A stretch of 64,000 bases of DNA from positions 690,001-754,000 of the forward strand of contig JAWRVZ010000051.1 of the NCBI GenBank assembly GCA_037043235.1, given 5' to 3'. The notes under the pieces are model-generated. The model searched no databases. It worked only from the letters and a program-made list of their open reading frames with translations, and was not told the DNA's origin. Shown piece after piece: positions 36,974 to 50,400 of the stretch. Position numbers and translations under genes: made by a program. The number at the start of each line of letters is the position of its first letter. Positions within the stretch are counted from its first letter, which is position 1. This DNA comes from Rhodeus uyekii (taxonomy: Eukaryota; Chordata; Actinopteri; Cypriniformes; Acheilognathidae).

Positions 36974-38304
36974 CTATCTTTCATAGAAAGACTTCTATAC
37001 TGATATTGTGCATTAAACAGAGCACTTGCTGTTTTCTCTTGAAGCAACTCTGTCCTTGAGTACAAACGTTACGTGTGAGGCCCCGCCCCATATGCAAATC
37101 TGAGCTGACCGATTGGTTAAAATCTCGTGACGTTTCTGTTTAATGACGTAACATGCGTATGGAATGCCATAAAAGGAATGCTGTTACAAAAGAAACATCC
37201 CAGTTTTATAATTACGAGACATTCATAACAGAGGGCTACGCGTATAATATAATCTATGCGGTTATATTTCAATACAATTAACAACTGATAATTAAAAATA
37301 GCCTTTTGTCCTTAGTTTGCTTGTGACGTGACATTTGTTGTGCGCGCTCACGAAGTTAACAGCTGGGGGAGCCGTTGCATTGATAAAGTAATTTGCTGTG
37401 GGTAAACGACTTAGATTATCAAACAAAACTTCTGGAGACATCCAAAAATTAATTATTAAATAATAATACGATATTTATTCATTCAAAAATGTTATTTATG
37501 CATTTAATCGTGAGGGAGAGAGAACCTAATTTTGACTTTAAATATTAGATTAATTGGTTTGAGCCTGTTTGCCACGTATAGCATATTATCTTTATGCATT
37601 TATAAACCATCCTCACTATAGACGAGACGGTCAGCGCGAGCGCGCCGGTGCGCGGGCACGTATTAGTAAGGGGGGGCTGAATGGATTCATGGTTAAATTC
37701 TAAGCATATCCCATAGTCACACCCACTCGACGAGGAGCTGCTCATGGTGGTTTGGGTTCGAATTCGCGAAACCGCTGCACGCCACAGAGAGCAGGCGCAC
37801 CGAATTCCCAAGAGCCAGAGATAGGATCACTAATTAGGAATTTCCCCTCTGAAAAGAGAACGATCCGTCTTAAAGTTTCCGTTTCTCTTCCAAAATGGAC
37901 GCACATAAAGTTTTGCATACTTTTTTTTCTCCTGACATGTTTTGAAGCAGCATATCCTCTCAGCAAAGCTGCATTTTTGGGGGAATAACTGCGGGAATCT
38001 CAGGGTGTCCGAGGTTTCCAGCAATGCACCAGTTACATCCAGCAGAGTTTGGAGCGCGTAATAAAAGCAGAAGTTCTCCTCGGGATCTGGGGCTGGACGG
38101 AGGGAATAACGGTTTGGTTTTATAACTTCTGTGCGCCCTCTCCTCCTCTTTTCTCTCCTCTGCCTCAGCATTTGGAGTCTGGAAGAGAGTGGATACACGA
38201 TTTATGCGGATACAGTAACTTACAAAACGCTTGAAGTCGGAGGTTTTTGAGTTCAGAGATACAGAATATCCCATCAGAACTTCTAGAGTTTCTAAAAGAA
38301 AGGA
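36974..38304. promoter_or_regulatory. Divergent promoter interval between prodh and scarf2
   Basis: The two start codons face away from each other across 1331 bp, so both 5' UTRs and core promoters should lie here. On the prodh side a compact cluster is visible: a GC box CCCCGCCCC (37081-37089), an octamer ATGCAAAT (37092-37099), an inverted CCAAT box (ATTGG, 37112-37116) and two CRE-like sites TGACGT (37128-37133) and TGACGTAA (37144-37151). A CpG-rich patch lies at about 37620-37665. An in-frame stop at 38293-38295 closes the scarf2 frame upstream. Function is inferred from position and motif match only. Confidence 0.6.
37081..37151 (-). promoter_or_regulatory. GC box / octamer / CCAAT / CRE-like motif cluster, proximal promoter of prodh
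   Basis: Five recognisable promoter motifs fall within 71 bp, about 110-180 bp upstream of the prodh ATG. The inverted CCAAT (ATTGG on plus) is in sense orientation for prodh. This is the densest motif cluster in the intergenic interval. Binding is not shown. Confidence 0.5.
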
Positions 38305-38459
38305 ATGCTGAGCAGAAGAGGCGCATGGAGAGATGCTGTTTCTTCTACCATGGATTTAAAGGGCACTTTAGCGGTTTTAGTGCTTTTGCTTCTATGCCTG
38401 TGTCCCGTTTTTAGTCAAGAACTCAGTTCGAAGGGTAGAAACGTGTGCAAAGTTTCTGG
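38305..38459 (+). CDS. scarf2: scarf2 coding exon 1 (signal peptide)
   Basis: Two in-frame starts: ATG at 38305 (G at -3) and ATG at 38350 in a stronger ACCATGG context. An in-frame TAA at 38293 rules out earlier starts. Both feed a hydrophobic run TLAVLVLLLLCLCPVFSQ that looks like a signal peptide, followed by ELSSKGRNVCKVSG, matching human QELNPRGRNVC. Donor GG|GTAAGT. I list the first ATG; the second may be the main one. Confidence 0.88.
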
Positions 38460-41400
38460 GTAAGTCTGATGGAAAACTTTTAGGGGGAAAGGACATAAAA
38501 GAAAGCATTGATGTCTCAGACAGATTAAAATGTGAAAATGAAAAAGCATGTTAAATTAAGTTAATTAAAAAAATATGGTCTTTTACCTTCATATTTGATT
38601 TAAAGCTTTAAAAAATAGGGTTTGTGATTTGTTGTTAAAACAGTCATTAATACACATGATAAGTGTATTAGAATTTAACGTTTAAAACGGTACTAAAGTT
38701 TTTGTTTTGTTTTCCCAAATAGCAAATTGTGTGAATCTGATGTGTGTCAGTCACCCTGTTTCACATCTGGGTCACTGGCCCACACTGAGGGATAGAGGGC
38801 GACACCAATTACACCAGCACTGAGGCGTTGAAGTCGTGGCACAGTTTAGATACTGTATAAAAGAGCAACACCTCAATTAATTACTGTTAAAACACTTCTA
38901 AAATCTCATTAAAATGCATTTTACCTTAATGGGGAAAACATGCATCATTTGATATCAAAGAACTTGTAATGATCGTTCATGGCCCACCCGGTATTAGAGA
39001 GTTTGACGTTTGAAAGACTTTTAGAGAATGATGTGTACAGTGAAACACTGTCTCTAAACACAACATACCATATCCATGACCTACATTTCATTGTAAGTTG
39101 AATTGGTCTTGAAGGCTAATCACAGTCTATGTACAATCAATGTTGATGTCCAAACAAATCTATCACAGATGGAAACATATGCAAATAAATATCACACTCA
39201 AAACTAGTTATTGACTTTTATATGCATAACAGTAATGCCTAGATCTAATGAGCAGGATGGACGAAAGCTTATCGATATCAGAAGCATTTTTGCATTGAAT
39301 TTGAAAGTCATTTTGTGACACTTTTCTAATCGTTTTCCTCACTGTGACACTGTGTTTTCCTCACTTTCTTCATTTGACATTTTAGCTTCTTTAATTATAT
39401 TTTAGGTTGGGACTGTTTGGTCATTTTCTTTTCTTTTGTCATGTCTTACTTTGCCCTGGGAAGCAAGTGAGCCAAAGCAAAAAGTGCTATAGAAATAAGT
39501 ACATACATCTTAAAATAAGTCTCTTAATACTCATCAAGTCTGCATTTATTTAATCAAAAATACAGTAAAAAACTGAAATATTATTACTATTTACATTAAC
39601 TGTTTTCTATTGTAATAACTTTTAATAAATAATTTATTTCTGCAATGCAAAGTTATATTTTCAGCATCATTACTCCAGTCTTCAGTGTCACATGATCCTT
39701 CAGAAATCATGTAAACAAAAGAAAGAAATGAAAAACATTTACCGACCCAAATCTTTTGAATGGTAGTGTATAGCAAATATTCCAAAGAATTGATAAAAAT
39801 GAAATTAATGAAATGAATTGGTCACAATGAACCTGCAGATTATCTCAAAATGGTTGATTAGTTATCCTGGGATTAAGTCTCGTCATCCTTTTTTGGTTCT
39901 GTCGTTCTGTCGTTATTTGCATTGTTTAAAGAAAAAAACATTATTCCAACTAACTTTTGCTGACAGAAACGGAAAGATGTGTGATTGTTTTTGAAAAGTG
40001 CACATGTACGTAAGAACGAGCCTGTGACTAAATCTGGAAATAAAGCAAAATAACTTAGAAAAATAGTCGTCAAATGCCATGTCCGTAATTTATAGCAAAA
40101 AAATAAAAAATCTAGCATTCGTTTGATCACAAACGGATTTATTAAAAGAGGTTATTACTCCATCTGTGTGACATAGTTTACCAATGTGGATGACCGACCA
40201 ATTAGCAATCGGAAAACAGTCGTGACTAGCTAGCGATTTCGTAGAAAGAAGAAAGTCATATACACCTGCAACGGCTTGAGAGGGAGAAAACTATCGAATT
40301 TTAATTTTTTGGTTGATGCCATTGTACGGGAAACGCACCCTTGTCCGATACATATCTTTAACATGCCACAATATTAAGCTGTTCGGTGTTGAAATAATCC
40401 TGAAAAAATGGCATCTTAAGGAGAAACAAATCTTCATTTAGATGTACGAATATTGCATTTTATCTCAGCGGGCGTTTAGGGGAATTCTGCTAGCAATGTT
40501 GAACGCTGAATGGTTTACCCGGTTGTTTAAAAGTTTGTTTACTTTGCGATTACTGGCTCCAGATGGCTATCACAGTACTGTAGATCAAAATGAAAACCAC
40601 CAGATACAATCTAACGCTTATTCTCATGAACAGAGATTCTCACCAACCACAAACGTTGATAGGAAGTTCACGTTCTGAACTAAATTGCTTCAAATATCCA
40701 CACAGGACTTTATTGTTGCTGAGTCAAGTTTAGCCCCCCAGCCGTTGACTGATGCTCAATTTCCATTTGTTTAAGCTTTCCGCGGCCCTAAATTCCCGTT
40801 CTCGCTGTGGTGTGTATGTCCGGTTTGACACAGAGCAGAGAAGTCAGGGCTGTGGTGTAGATCATGTCTGGGTACGACATGCACACATAGGCTAAACAAA
40901 CTCTGACTGAATGCAGAGAGCGGCCCTCACGCTTCAGAGGAAGCCAAAGTGTGGACAAGGCCTCTCAGAGGTCACATGTGGCGGAACATGAGGGGTGGCG
41001 TATGTCTTATATCTAACAAGCACTTACAGAGTATTACATTTTAAGGGGAAGCCACTTGAATTAGAGATAGCGAAGATAATTTGAATTTTTTACCATTTAC
41101 TACCATTCAAAAAGTTTTTTTTTAATGTTTTTGAAAGAAGTCTCGCACCAAGGCTGCATTAATTGGTCAAAAATTCAGAAAAACAATAGTAACATTCCAG
41201 AAATAATTCTAATGCGCTGATGCTACTTTCAATGTTTAATATTGTTGTGGACGCCAAGATGCATTTTTTCAGGATTCTTGAATAAAAAGTTGAAAAGAAC
41301 AGCATTTATTTGAAACCGAAACCTTTTGTGACATTTCAAATTTCTTTACTGTCACTTTTGACCATTGTAATGCTTCTTTGCTGAATAAAAGTATTGATTT

Positions 41401-44400
41401 CTTTCAAAAACAAAATCTTACTGACGCCACACTTTTGAATGGTAGTGTTACAGTGTTATACAAACATGTTGAACCTTTTGTTCTCATATGAGAGACACGG
41501 GTTTGATGCAGGTCCTCATTGTGTCCCAAACCCATTCCTCCCTCTTCCTCCCATCATTTTCTGTCAAAAGAACAACAATAAGTTAATGCAGGAGGCATGT
41601 TGTGAGATGCTTTGAATAAAACAGACACAGACACCGCAGACACATGCAAAATTCCAGTGTGTTGGATCTAAAAGTGTTTGGATCATTCTTTACTCAGTCA
41701 TGTCATTCCAAACCCATATGACTTACTTTCTTCTGTAGAACACAAAAGAGATGTTATGACTCACGCATATATTTTAATTAATCTGAAGCAGTATAATAGC
41801 GTCATGTAAGGAATTAACCAAATTTAAATCATTATTCATTGAAAACTTATATTCAAAACAGGTGCATATGAAGAAGTACAAATGGCATTTGAGAGCTATA
41901 AATTCAGGGATTTTCACAAAGTGAAAAGGAGTGACACTAACTTCAATTTGTTCCACACAAAACACTATATTGTGGTTTCAGAAGAACGTATTTAAAGGTT
42001 AAGTTCACTTATCTCATCATTTTCTCACCCTCAAGCCATCCTACATGTATATGACTTTCTTCTTTCATCCAAACACATTCAGAGTTAAATTAAATAATAT
42101 CCTGGCTCTTCCAAGCTTTATAATAGGAGTGAATGGTACCTGAGATTTTGAATCCCAAAACAAGCACAGAAAGTAATGCATACGGCTCTCGGGGGTTAAT
42201 AAAGGCCTTCTGAAGCAAAGCGATGCGATAAAAATATCTATACAGTAATACCTTGAGATATGAGCATAATCCATTCCAGGACGAGCTCGTAACTCGAATC
42301 GCTCGTATCTCAAATCATTTTTTCCCATTAGAAATAACAGAAAAAAATTAATCCATTACAACCCACTAAAAAACTCCCTTATTAGTGCTAATAACAATGG
42401 AAAAAAACATGGTTTTAATTACTATAGAGACACACACAATTATAGTATATAAGGATTCCTGTGATATAAAATAAAATGTGCATTTAATTATGAGATCCTA
42501 CCTTCGAGACAAACGATACAGTAGTGGCTAATGACAGGAGGAGGAGGGAGGGATTACGTAGATTACGCAAACACAATACAGAAGTGTAGTGTTTGTTCCC
42601 GTGTTGTGTATTGGATAAACTACACACACAATAATGTGTCTCAGAAGCTCATATTTATTATTATTGAACACTCATAACTCGTGCTGCTCCCAGCTTAATA
42701 CTGGTGAATCACTCGTTGCCCCCGGTAACCCCCGCTGTAAAACCAAGCTGCCTCTAGTGGAGATCATATGCAATTACCCCATAAATGTATATAACAGGAG
42801 ATGCTTACAGAAGTCAACGAACACGTGAAATGAAGGGGTGAGGCGTGTGGGCTCCGAGTGCTCCAGGTGTCTGTAAGCTGCTCGTATCTCAAATCTTTAC
42901 TCGTATTTCAAAGCAAAAATTGCTCGACGGCTTGCTCGTATCTCGGAATACTCGTATGTCAGGACGCTTGTATCTCAAGGTATTACTTTATTTATAAACT
43001 ATAATCACTGACTTCCGGTAACGGCCGTACTCAAGTCAAGTTCTGGCGGAAGAGTGACGGAGCAAAACAGAACACCAGTCATGAATTAGAAGTCTTTCTT
43101 GTAGTTCAACCAGTAGAGCATTGGTGTTTGCAACGTCAAGGTCATGGGTTCGAAAGCAAGAACTGGAAAGCAAGAACTGATTCAATGTGTTCCTTGAATG
43201 CAATGTAAGTCGCTTTGGATCAAAGTGTCTGATAAATGTACATGTCTGAAGCATAAATAATACTACTGTTGTTTCAACACAGTATGAACTACTATATAAA
43301 GCAATTTTTTTCTGGAAATAGAGGGCAACTCTCTTGTGTATGTGTACCATGATGTAAGTCTAAAACTATTTTTTTTTAAAGAGAACTGTGAGAGGATTTG
43401 ATTTAAAGGCCCAGTCACACAGTGAAAATGCATGAAGAACGCACAAATTACGATCAGATTTTCGTTTCTGCGCGGAGTGTGCGTCATATGCGTAATTCGT
43501 CGGTGGAACGAACGAAGACTGTCAGTAAGTGGATGTGCGTCGAAGGTGGTTTGTGCGTGATTTTGAGTTTTGAACGATTAAAAAATTTTCTGACGCGTCG
43601 GTGTACGTTATTCATGAGTCGGCGTGCATAGTTTATGCTTTGAGTGTGCGTGACATGCGGGGGACACGCGTCGGCCGTCAGTGCTTATGCGTTGGAACTG
43701 GTTCGAAAGCGCGCACGTCCACGTCAGTCCACTGACGCCCCACCTTCATATAACGCATGAACCGCGCACGTATCACGTTCATTCCACTGACAATGTGGAT
43801 TCTGAAAGTGCTTGTATGTGGAACGTTCGCGAAGCGTGTGTGTTTGGACGCGCTCCGTCAGTGATTCATGCGTCAGGCGTGCGTTAAATGTTCGTGTAAT
43901 ACTTTGGTCAATTTCTCGACGCACAAGCACGCACAAACCCAATCTGTGCGTGTTTTGTGAGTGATTTGTGCATGATCGGCTGTGTGACTGGCCCTTAAAG
44001 AGCCAGTCACACAGCGAAAACGCATGATTTACGCATAGATTTCCGTTTCTGCGTGGAGCGTGCGTCGTGTGCGTATTTCATCGGTGGAACGAACGTGGAC
44101 AATCAGTGATCGTAAGTGGATGGCGGTTTGTGTGTGATTGAGTTTTGAAGGGTTCAAATTGTTTTCCGACGCTCAGGTGTGCGTTATTCATGAGTCGGCG
44201 TGCGTAGTTAATGCGTAGAGTATGCGCGGGATATGCGTCGGCAGTCAGTGCTTATGCGTCGGAACTGGTTAGAAACCGCGCACGTCCACTGACGCCCCAC
44301 CCTCATATCACTCATGAACCAAGCATGAACCGTGCACTATCACGTTCATTCCAATGACAATGTGGATTCAAGCAGTGGATTCTGCTTGTATGTGGAACGT

Positions 44401-47400
44401 TGTGTGTTTGGACGCGCTCCATCAGTGATTCATGCGTCGGGCGTGCGTCGAATGTTCGTGTAATACTTTGGTCAATTTCTCGACGCACAAGCATGCACAA
44501 ACCCAATCTGTGCTTGATTTGCGAGTGATTCGTGTGTGATCGGCTGTGTGACTGGCCCTTAAGGTATCATTCACTCCCATTATAAAGCATGGCTGAAATA
44601 AGAAAGTCATATACACCTTGGATGGCTTGAGAGTGCGTCAATTATGGGATAGTTTTCTTTTTTGGGTGAACTAACCCTTTAAATAAGTTCAACTGAATAT
44701 TCCGACAAGAAATATCTGAAATATCTGTTAATACTGAGTCCAGACTGGCCTAATGCAGGACATTTGCATTGCTAATCACATCAGGCTGTGACAACATTTT
44801 GGATCCAGACACTCATTGTTTCTCTACTTTTGACAATGCAATGAAGTTATCGCTTCAAAAAGCATGTCTGGTTCGCATGATTCCTGTCGGCGAGAGGGTG
44901 GAGAATGGAATGAATGCTCACGCTTGTGTTTGTGCGAGTGGATGCGGCTTCGCTATCTGAAACATCTGTGCTTGTGAAGCTCAGAAGAAGCTACAGACAT
45001 TTGGCACCCAGACATTTGCAATGTTCTTCGCGAGCCACATGTTTAAATCACACATGGATATTTGAACCTTTGGTCAGGGTATTTGAAAAATATGCTGACT
45101 CAAAGGTTTAAATGAGATGTCAACAAAATGTTGTGTCGATTGAATATTCTGTGACTAATCAGCCAAAATACCAATGGTTTTATCTTGATAATTTTGTCTT
45201 GATTTGTCATCTTATCATTAGGTCATCAGGGTTTACGTGTTGCAGCGGATGGGCGCAGCAAGGTGAAGAGTGTTTAACACGTAAGTATCATTTCCTGTAT
45301 GTTAGATCACTTCCTGAGTGTCACACTACTTGATTTATATCTTGACCATGTCCTTGTCCACTCAGCTCTCTGTGAAGGCAACTTCACTTGTAATGAGAAC
45401 GAGGTGTGCGTCCGACCAAACGAATGCCGCTGTCGGCATGGATATTTTGGAGCAAGTTGTGACACGAGTGAGTTGCTTTTTGTCTTTATCACATTAAAGT
45501 ATCTAATTATATTAATTAAAAACTTATTTTTGCCCTTTAGTTAGAATTGAGGTCTAAATGCTAATGCACTCTTAAAAGAACTGATTCAATGTGTTTCTTG
45601 AATGCAATGCAAGTCGCTTTGGATAAAAGATTCAGAGCTCCTCTGAAACCCTCCAACTATATTGATCTGCTATGGGTAATTTCATATATGCTATTTGTGC
45701 AGCACCAGCATATCTTACTTGCTCACAGCAACATGTCGGTGTATGTAATAGCAGTAGCAAATCTCTGTATTTGCTCAATCAACAGCAGCCATGCAGCAGA
45801 TCTATGCCGCCAAGATCACGTACATAAACACTGTCATATCCATTACCACGCTGAACTTTTCATGTCATGCTAGAAATGCTTTTAAAATCTTTCTTTTCCA
45901 GTAAAAGGGTGTAAAAAATACTGATATCTTCGTCTGCAGGGAATAGTGCACCCAAACATCCTCCCCCTCAAGCCATCCAAAGTGTATATGACTTTCTTCT
46001 TTCAGCCAAACACATTCAGAGTTATAGTAAATAACACCCTGGCTCTTCCCAGCTTTGTAATGGCATTGAACAGAGCCACAATCTTTGCAGCTCCAAAAAG
46101 AGCATCCATCCATCCATCATAAAAGTAATCTATACGACTCCAATGAGATAATAAATGGCTTCTGAAGACACTTTTTTGTAAGAAAAAATATATATTTGTA
46201 GCTTTCTAAACTATATATAACTTGCAACGCCAAAGTCATGGGTTCGATTCCCAGGAAAAAACACAAACTGATTAGAATGCCGTCGCTTTGTGAAAACGTA
46301 TTATATATATATATATCCTTGGAAGAGCCAGGATATTTTTTAAATATAACTCTGTGTTCGGCTGAAAGAAGAAACTCATATGCAACTATAATGGCTTGAG
46401 GGCGAGTAAATTATGGGATAATTCTCATTTTTGAGTTAACTGTACCTTTACATTTGTGTCTAATAGCATGCTCTTAAATTTCTCTTTCCTTAAGTCAAAT
46501 TTATGAAATATAATAATAACCATTTTTATTATTTATCAATAAACATTCATTTAAAAAAAAGTTTACTGAACACCAAATCCATCTATTAAATAATTATGTG
46601 ACAGTTTGTTCATCACAGGAACAAATTATATTTTAAAATAAAAAAACAGTTCTTTTAAATTGTAATAATGAACTGTATTGTATTTTTGATCAAATTAATG
46701 CAGCCTTGGTGAGCATTAAGAGTCTACTTTCTAAATTATTGCACAGTGAATGTTCCCTTTATGTTCACCCTGTAAACTTCAATCTGTGCATCTTTTTGAC
46801 TCCCCTAGAGTGTCCCGCTCAGTTCTGGGGTCCAGACTGTAAGGGCATGTGCACTTGCCACCCTAACGGCAAATGTGACGACGTGACCGGGAAGTGCACA
46901 TGCTACCCCAACCGCTGGGGCGAGAACTGCGAGAAGCCCTGCAACTGTCAAAAAGGGAAATGTGACCAGGAGACGGGCAAATGCACCTGTCATCCCGGTT
47001 ACTGGGGACCGCAGTGCAACAGCAACTGCTACTGCAGCATCAACTCTGTGTGCGATCAGACCACTGGCCGCTGCATCTGCAACCCCGGCTGGTTCGGCCG
47101 TAACTGCGGCGCTCAGTGTCAGTGTAATAACTCGCCCTGTGAGCAGTTTACAGGCCGATGTCAGTGTAGGGAACGGCTTTGGGGTCAGCGTTGTGAGCGG
47201 TACTGTCAGTGTGTGCAAGGGAAGTGTAACCCAGCAGATGGATCGTGTACCTGTAAACCCGGATACAGGGGAAAGCTGTGCCGGGAGCCGTGTCCAGCTG
47301 GCCTCTACGGACAGAGCTGCAAAAACAGGTGAGGAAAATACAGGTGTCCAGTAATACCTTGAGATACGAGCGTCCTAACAAACGAGTATTCCGAGATAAG

Positions 47401-50400
47401 AGCAATTTTTGCTTTGAGATACGAGTAAATATTTGCGATACGAGCAGCTTACAGACACCGACATTCGGCGCCCACGCCCCTCACTCATTAGGTCATAGTT
47501 GACTTCCTTACGCATCTCCCGTGAGTCTTCCTGTGGTGTGTGTTATATACATTTATGGGTAATTGCATATGATCTCCACTAGAGGCAGCTTGGTTTTACA
47601 GCGGGGGTTACCGGGGGCAACGAGTGATTCACCAGTATTAAGCTGGGAGCAGCACCAGTTATGAGTGTTCAATAATAATAAATATGAGCTTCTGAGACAC
47701 ATTATTGTGTGTAGTTTATCCAGTACACAACACGGGAACAAACACTACACTTCCGTATTGTGTTTGCGTTCTCTACGTAACTTACATAATCTACCTAATC
47801 CCTCCTTCCGCACATGCCGTCATTATCCGCTACTGTATCGTGTGTCTCAAATTTTATTTTATATCACAGGAATCCTTATATACTATATTTTTTGTGTGTG
47901 TGTGTGTGTCTCTATAGCAATTAAAAACATGTTTTTTTCTATTGTTATTAGCACTAATAAGGGAGTTTTTTAAAGGGCCAGAACAGATTTTTTTCTTTGT
48001 TATTTCTTATGGGAAAACATGATTTGAGATACGAGTAATTCGAGTTACGAGCTCATCCTGCAACAGATTATGCTCATATCTCAAGGCATTACTGTACACT
48101 ACTGAACAAAATCATGGACTGGAATCATTAAGGTTTTCTGAACAGTATAAAGTGGTTCTTGCAACATAAAATACATAATATTGTGGATTATTATTGCAAA
48201 AAAAAAAAAAAAGTTCTCTCTTTGGATAGATTTTAAAATGTTATTCTGTGATTTCTGTAATATCATTACCCCAGTATTTAGTGTCACATAATCCTTCAGA
48301 AATCAATAATTATTATTATTAATGTTCGTTTTCACAATATGACTGTTTTTACTGTAGTTTTGATCTCATGTACATCTTGATGAGCATAAGATATTTAATA
48401 GAATGTCTAAAATGGTCCATTGAAATAACAAATCTTAATGATTCCAAACGTTTGACCAGTAGTGTACAGTATATTGGTATATTCATATCTTTATTCTTTT
48501 TGCCATTGGTTCAGGTGTGGCCACTGTAAAGGCCAGCAGCCGTGTAAAGTGACGGACGGTCGTTGTGTGACGTGTGAGAGCGGCTGGAACGGGACGAGAT
48601 GCGATCAGGCGTGTGTGGAGGGCTACTTTGGAGAGAACTGCAAGGATCAATGTCCGCCATGCAAAGATGGTCACTTCTGCAACCGCATTGATGGGAAGTG
48701 CTCTCACTGCAATCCCGGCTGGATTGGAGATCGGTATGGAGCTTTGAAAAATTATATCAGTGTAAAACAGCTGTTTTCTATGTGAATATATAGTAAAGTG
48801 TAATTTATTCCTGTGATTAAAGCTGAATTTATTAGATGATAAATACAGTAAAACAGTGTAATATTATATCAGTGTAAAACAGCTGTTTTCTATGTGAATA
48901 TATAGTAAAGTGTCATTTATTCCTGTGATTAAAGCTGAATTTATTAGATGATAAATACAGTAAAACAGTAATATTATATCAGTGTAAAACAGCTGTTTTC
49001 TATGTGAATATATAGTAAAGTGTCATTTATTCCTGTGATTAAAGCTGAATTTATTAGATGATAAATACAGTAAAACAGTGTAATATTATATCAGTGTAAA
49101 ACAGCTGTTTTCTATGTGAATATATAGTAAAGTGTTATTTATTCCTGTGATTAAAGCTGAATTTATTAGATGATAAATACAGTAAAACAGTGTAATATTA
49201 TATCAGTGTAAAACAGCTGTTTTCTATGTGAATATATAGTAAAGTGTCATTTACTCCTGTGATTAAAGCTGAATTTATTAGATGATAAATACGGTAAAAC
49301 AGTGTAATATTATATCAGTGTAAAACAGCTGTTTTCTATGTGAATATATAGTAAAGTGTCATTTATTCCTGTGATTAAAGCTGAATTTATTAGATGATAA
49401 ATACAGTAAAACAGTGTAATATTATATCAGTGTAAAACAGCTGTTTTCTATGTAAATATATAGTAAAGTGTCATTTATTCCTGTGATTAAAGCTGAATTT
49501 ATTAGATGATAAATACAGTAAAACAGTGTAATATTATATCAGTGTAAAACAGCTGTTTTCTATGTGAATATATAGTAAAGTGTCATTTATTCCTGTGATT
49601 AAAGCTGAATTTATTAGATGATAAATACAGTAAAACAGTGTAATATTATATCAGTGTAAAACAGCTGTTTTCTATGTGAATATATAGTAAAGTGCCATTT
49701 ATTCCTGTGATTAAAGCTGAATTTATTAGATGATAAATACAGTAAAACAGTGTAATATTATATCAGTGTAAAACAGCTGTTTTCTATGTGAATATATAGT
49801 AAAGTGTTATTTATTCCTGTGATTAAAGCTGAATTTATTAGATGATAAATACAGTAAAACAGTGTAATATTATATCAGTGTAAAACAGCTGTTTTCTATG
49901 TGAATATATAGTAAAGTGTCATTTATTCATGTGATTAAAGCTGAATTTATTAGATGATAAATACAGTAAAACAGTAATATTATATCAGTGTAAAACAGCT
50001 GTTTTCTATGTGAATATATAGTAAAGTGTCATTTATTCCTGTGATTAAAGCTGAATTTATTAGATGATAAATACAGTAAAACAGTGTAATATTATATCAG
50101 TGTAAAACAGCTGTTTTCTATGTAAATATATAGTAAAGTGTCATTTATTCCTGTGATTAAAGCTGAATTTATTAGATGATAAATACAGTAAAACAGTGTA
50201 ATATTATATCAGTGTAAAACAGCTGTTTTCTTTGTGAATATATAGTAAAGTGTCATTTATTCCTGTGATTAAAGCTGAATTTATTAGATGATAAATACAG
50301 TAAAACAGTGTAATATTATATCAGTGTAAAACAGCTGTTTTCTATGTGAATATATAGTAAAGTGTTATTTATTCCTGTGATTAAAGCTGAATTTATTAGA

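Larger units (their letters stand above)
38460..45221. other. scarf2 intron 1 content
   Basis: 6.8 kb with dispersed repeats (39600-39760, 41100-41450, 41690-42065), the family A element at 42243, a SINE at 43105 and the TTAA-flanked pair at 43407-44558. Short frames such as 40442-40678 show no family resemblance. Confidence 0.6.

Noticed and set aside
42634..42828. Small shared frame in family A transposon copies as a gene
   Set aside because: Occurs in each copy of a non-autonomous element and resembles no transposase; most simply explained by shared descent.
46805..47354. 137-codon antisense and 130-codon shifted frames over scarf2 exon 4
   Set aside because: Shadows of a GC-rich, Cys-rich coding exon; the scarf2 frame has clear family identity and splice sites.
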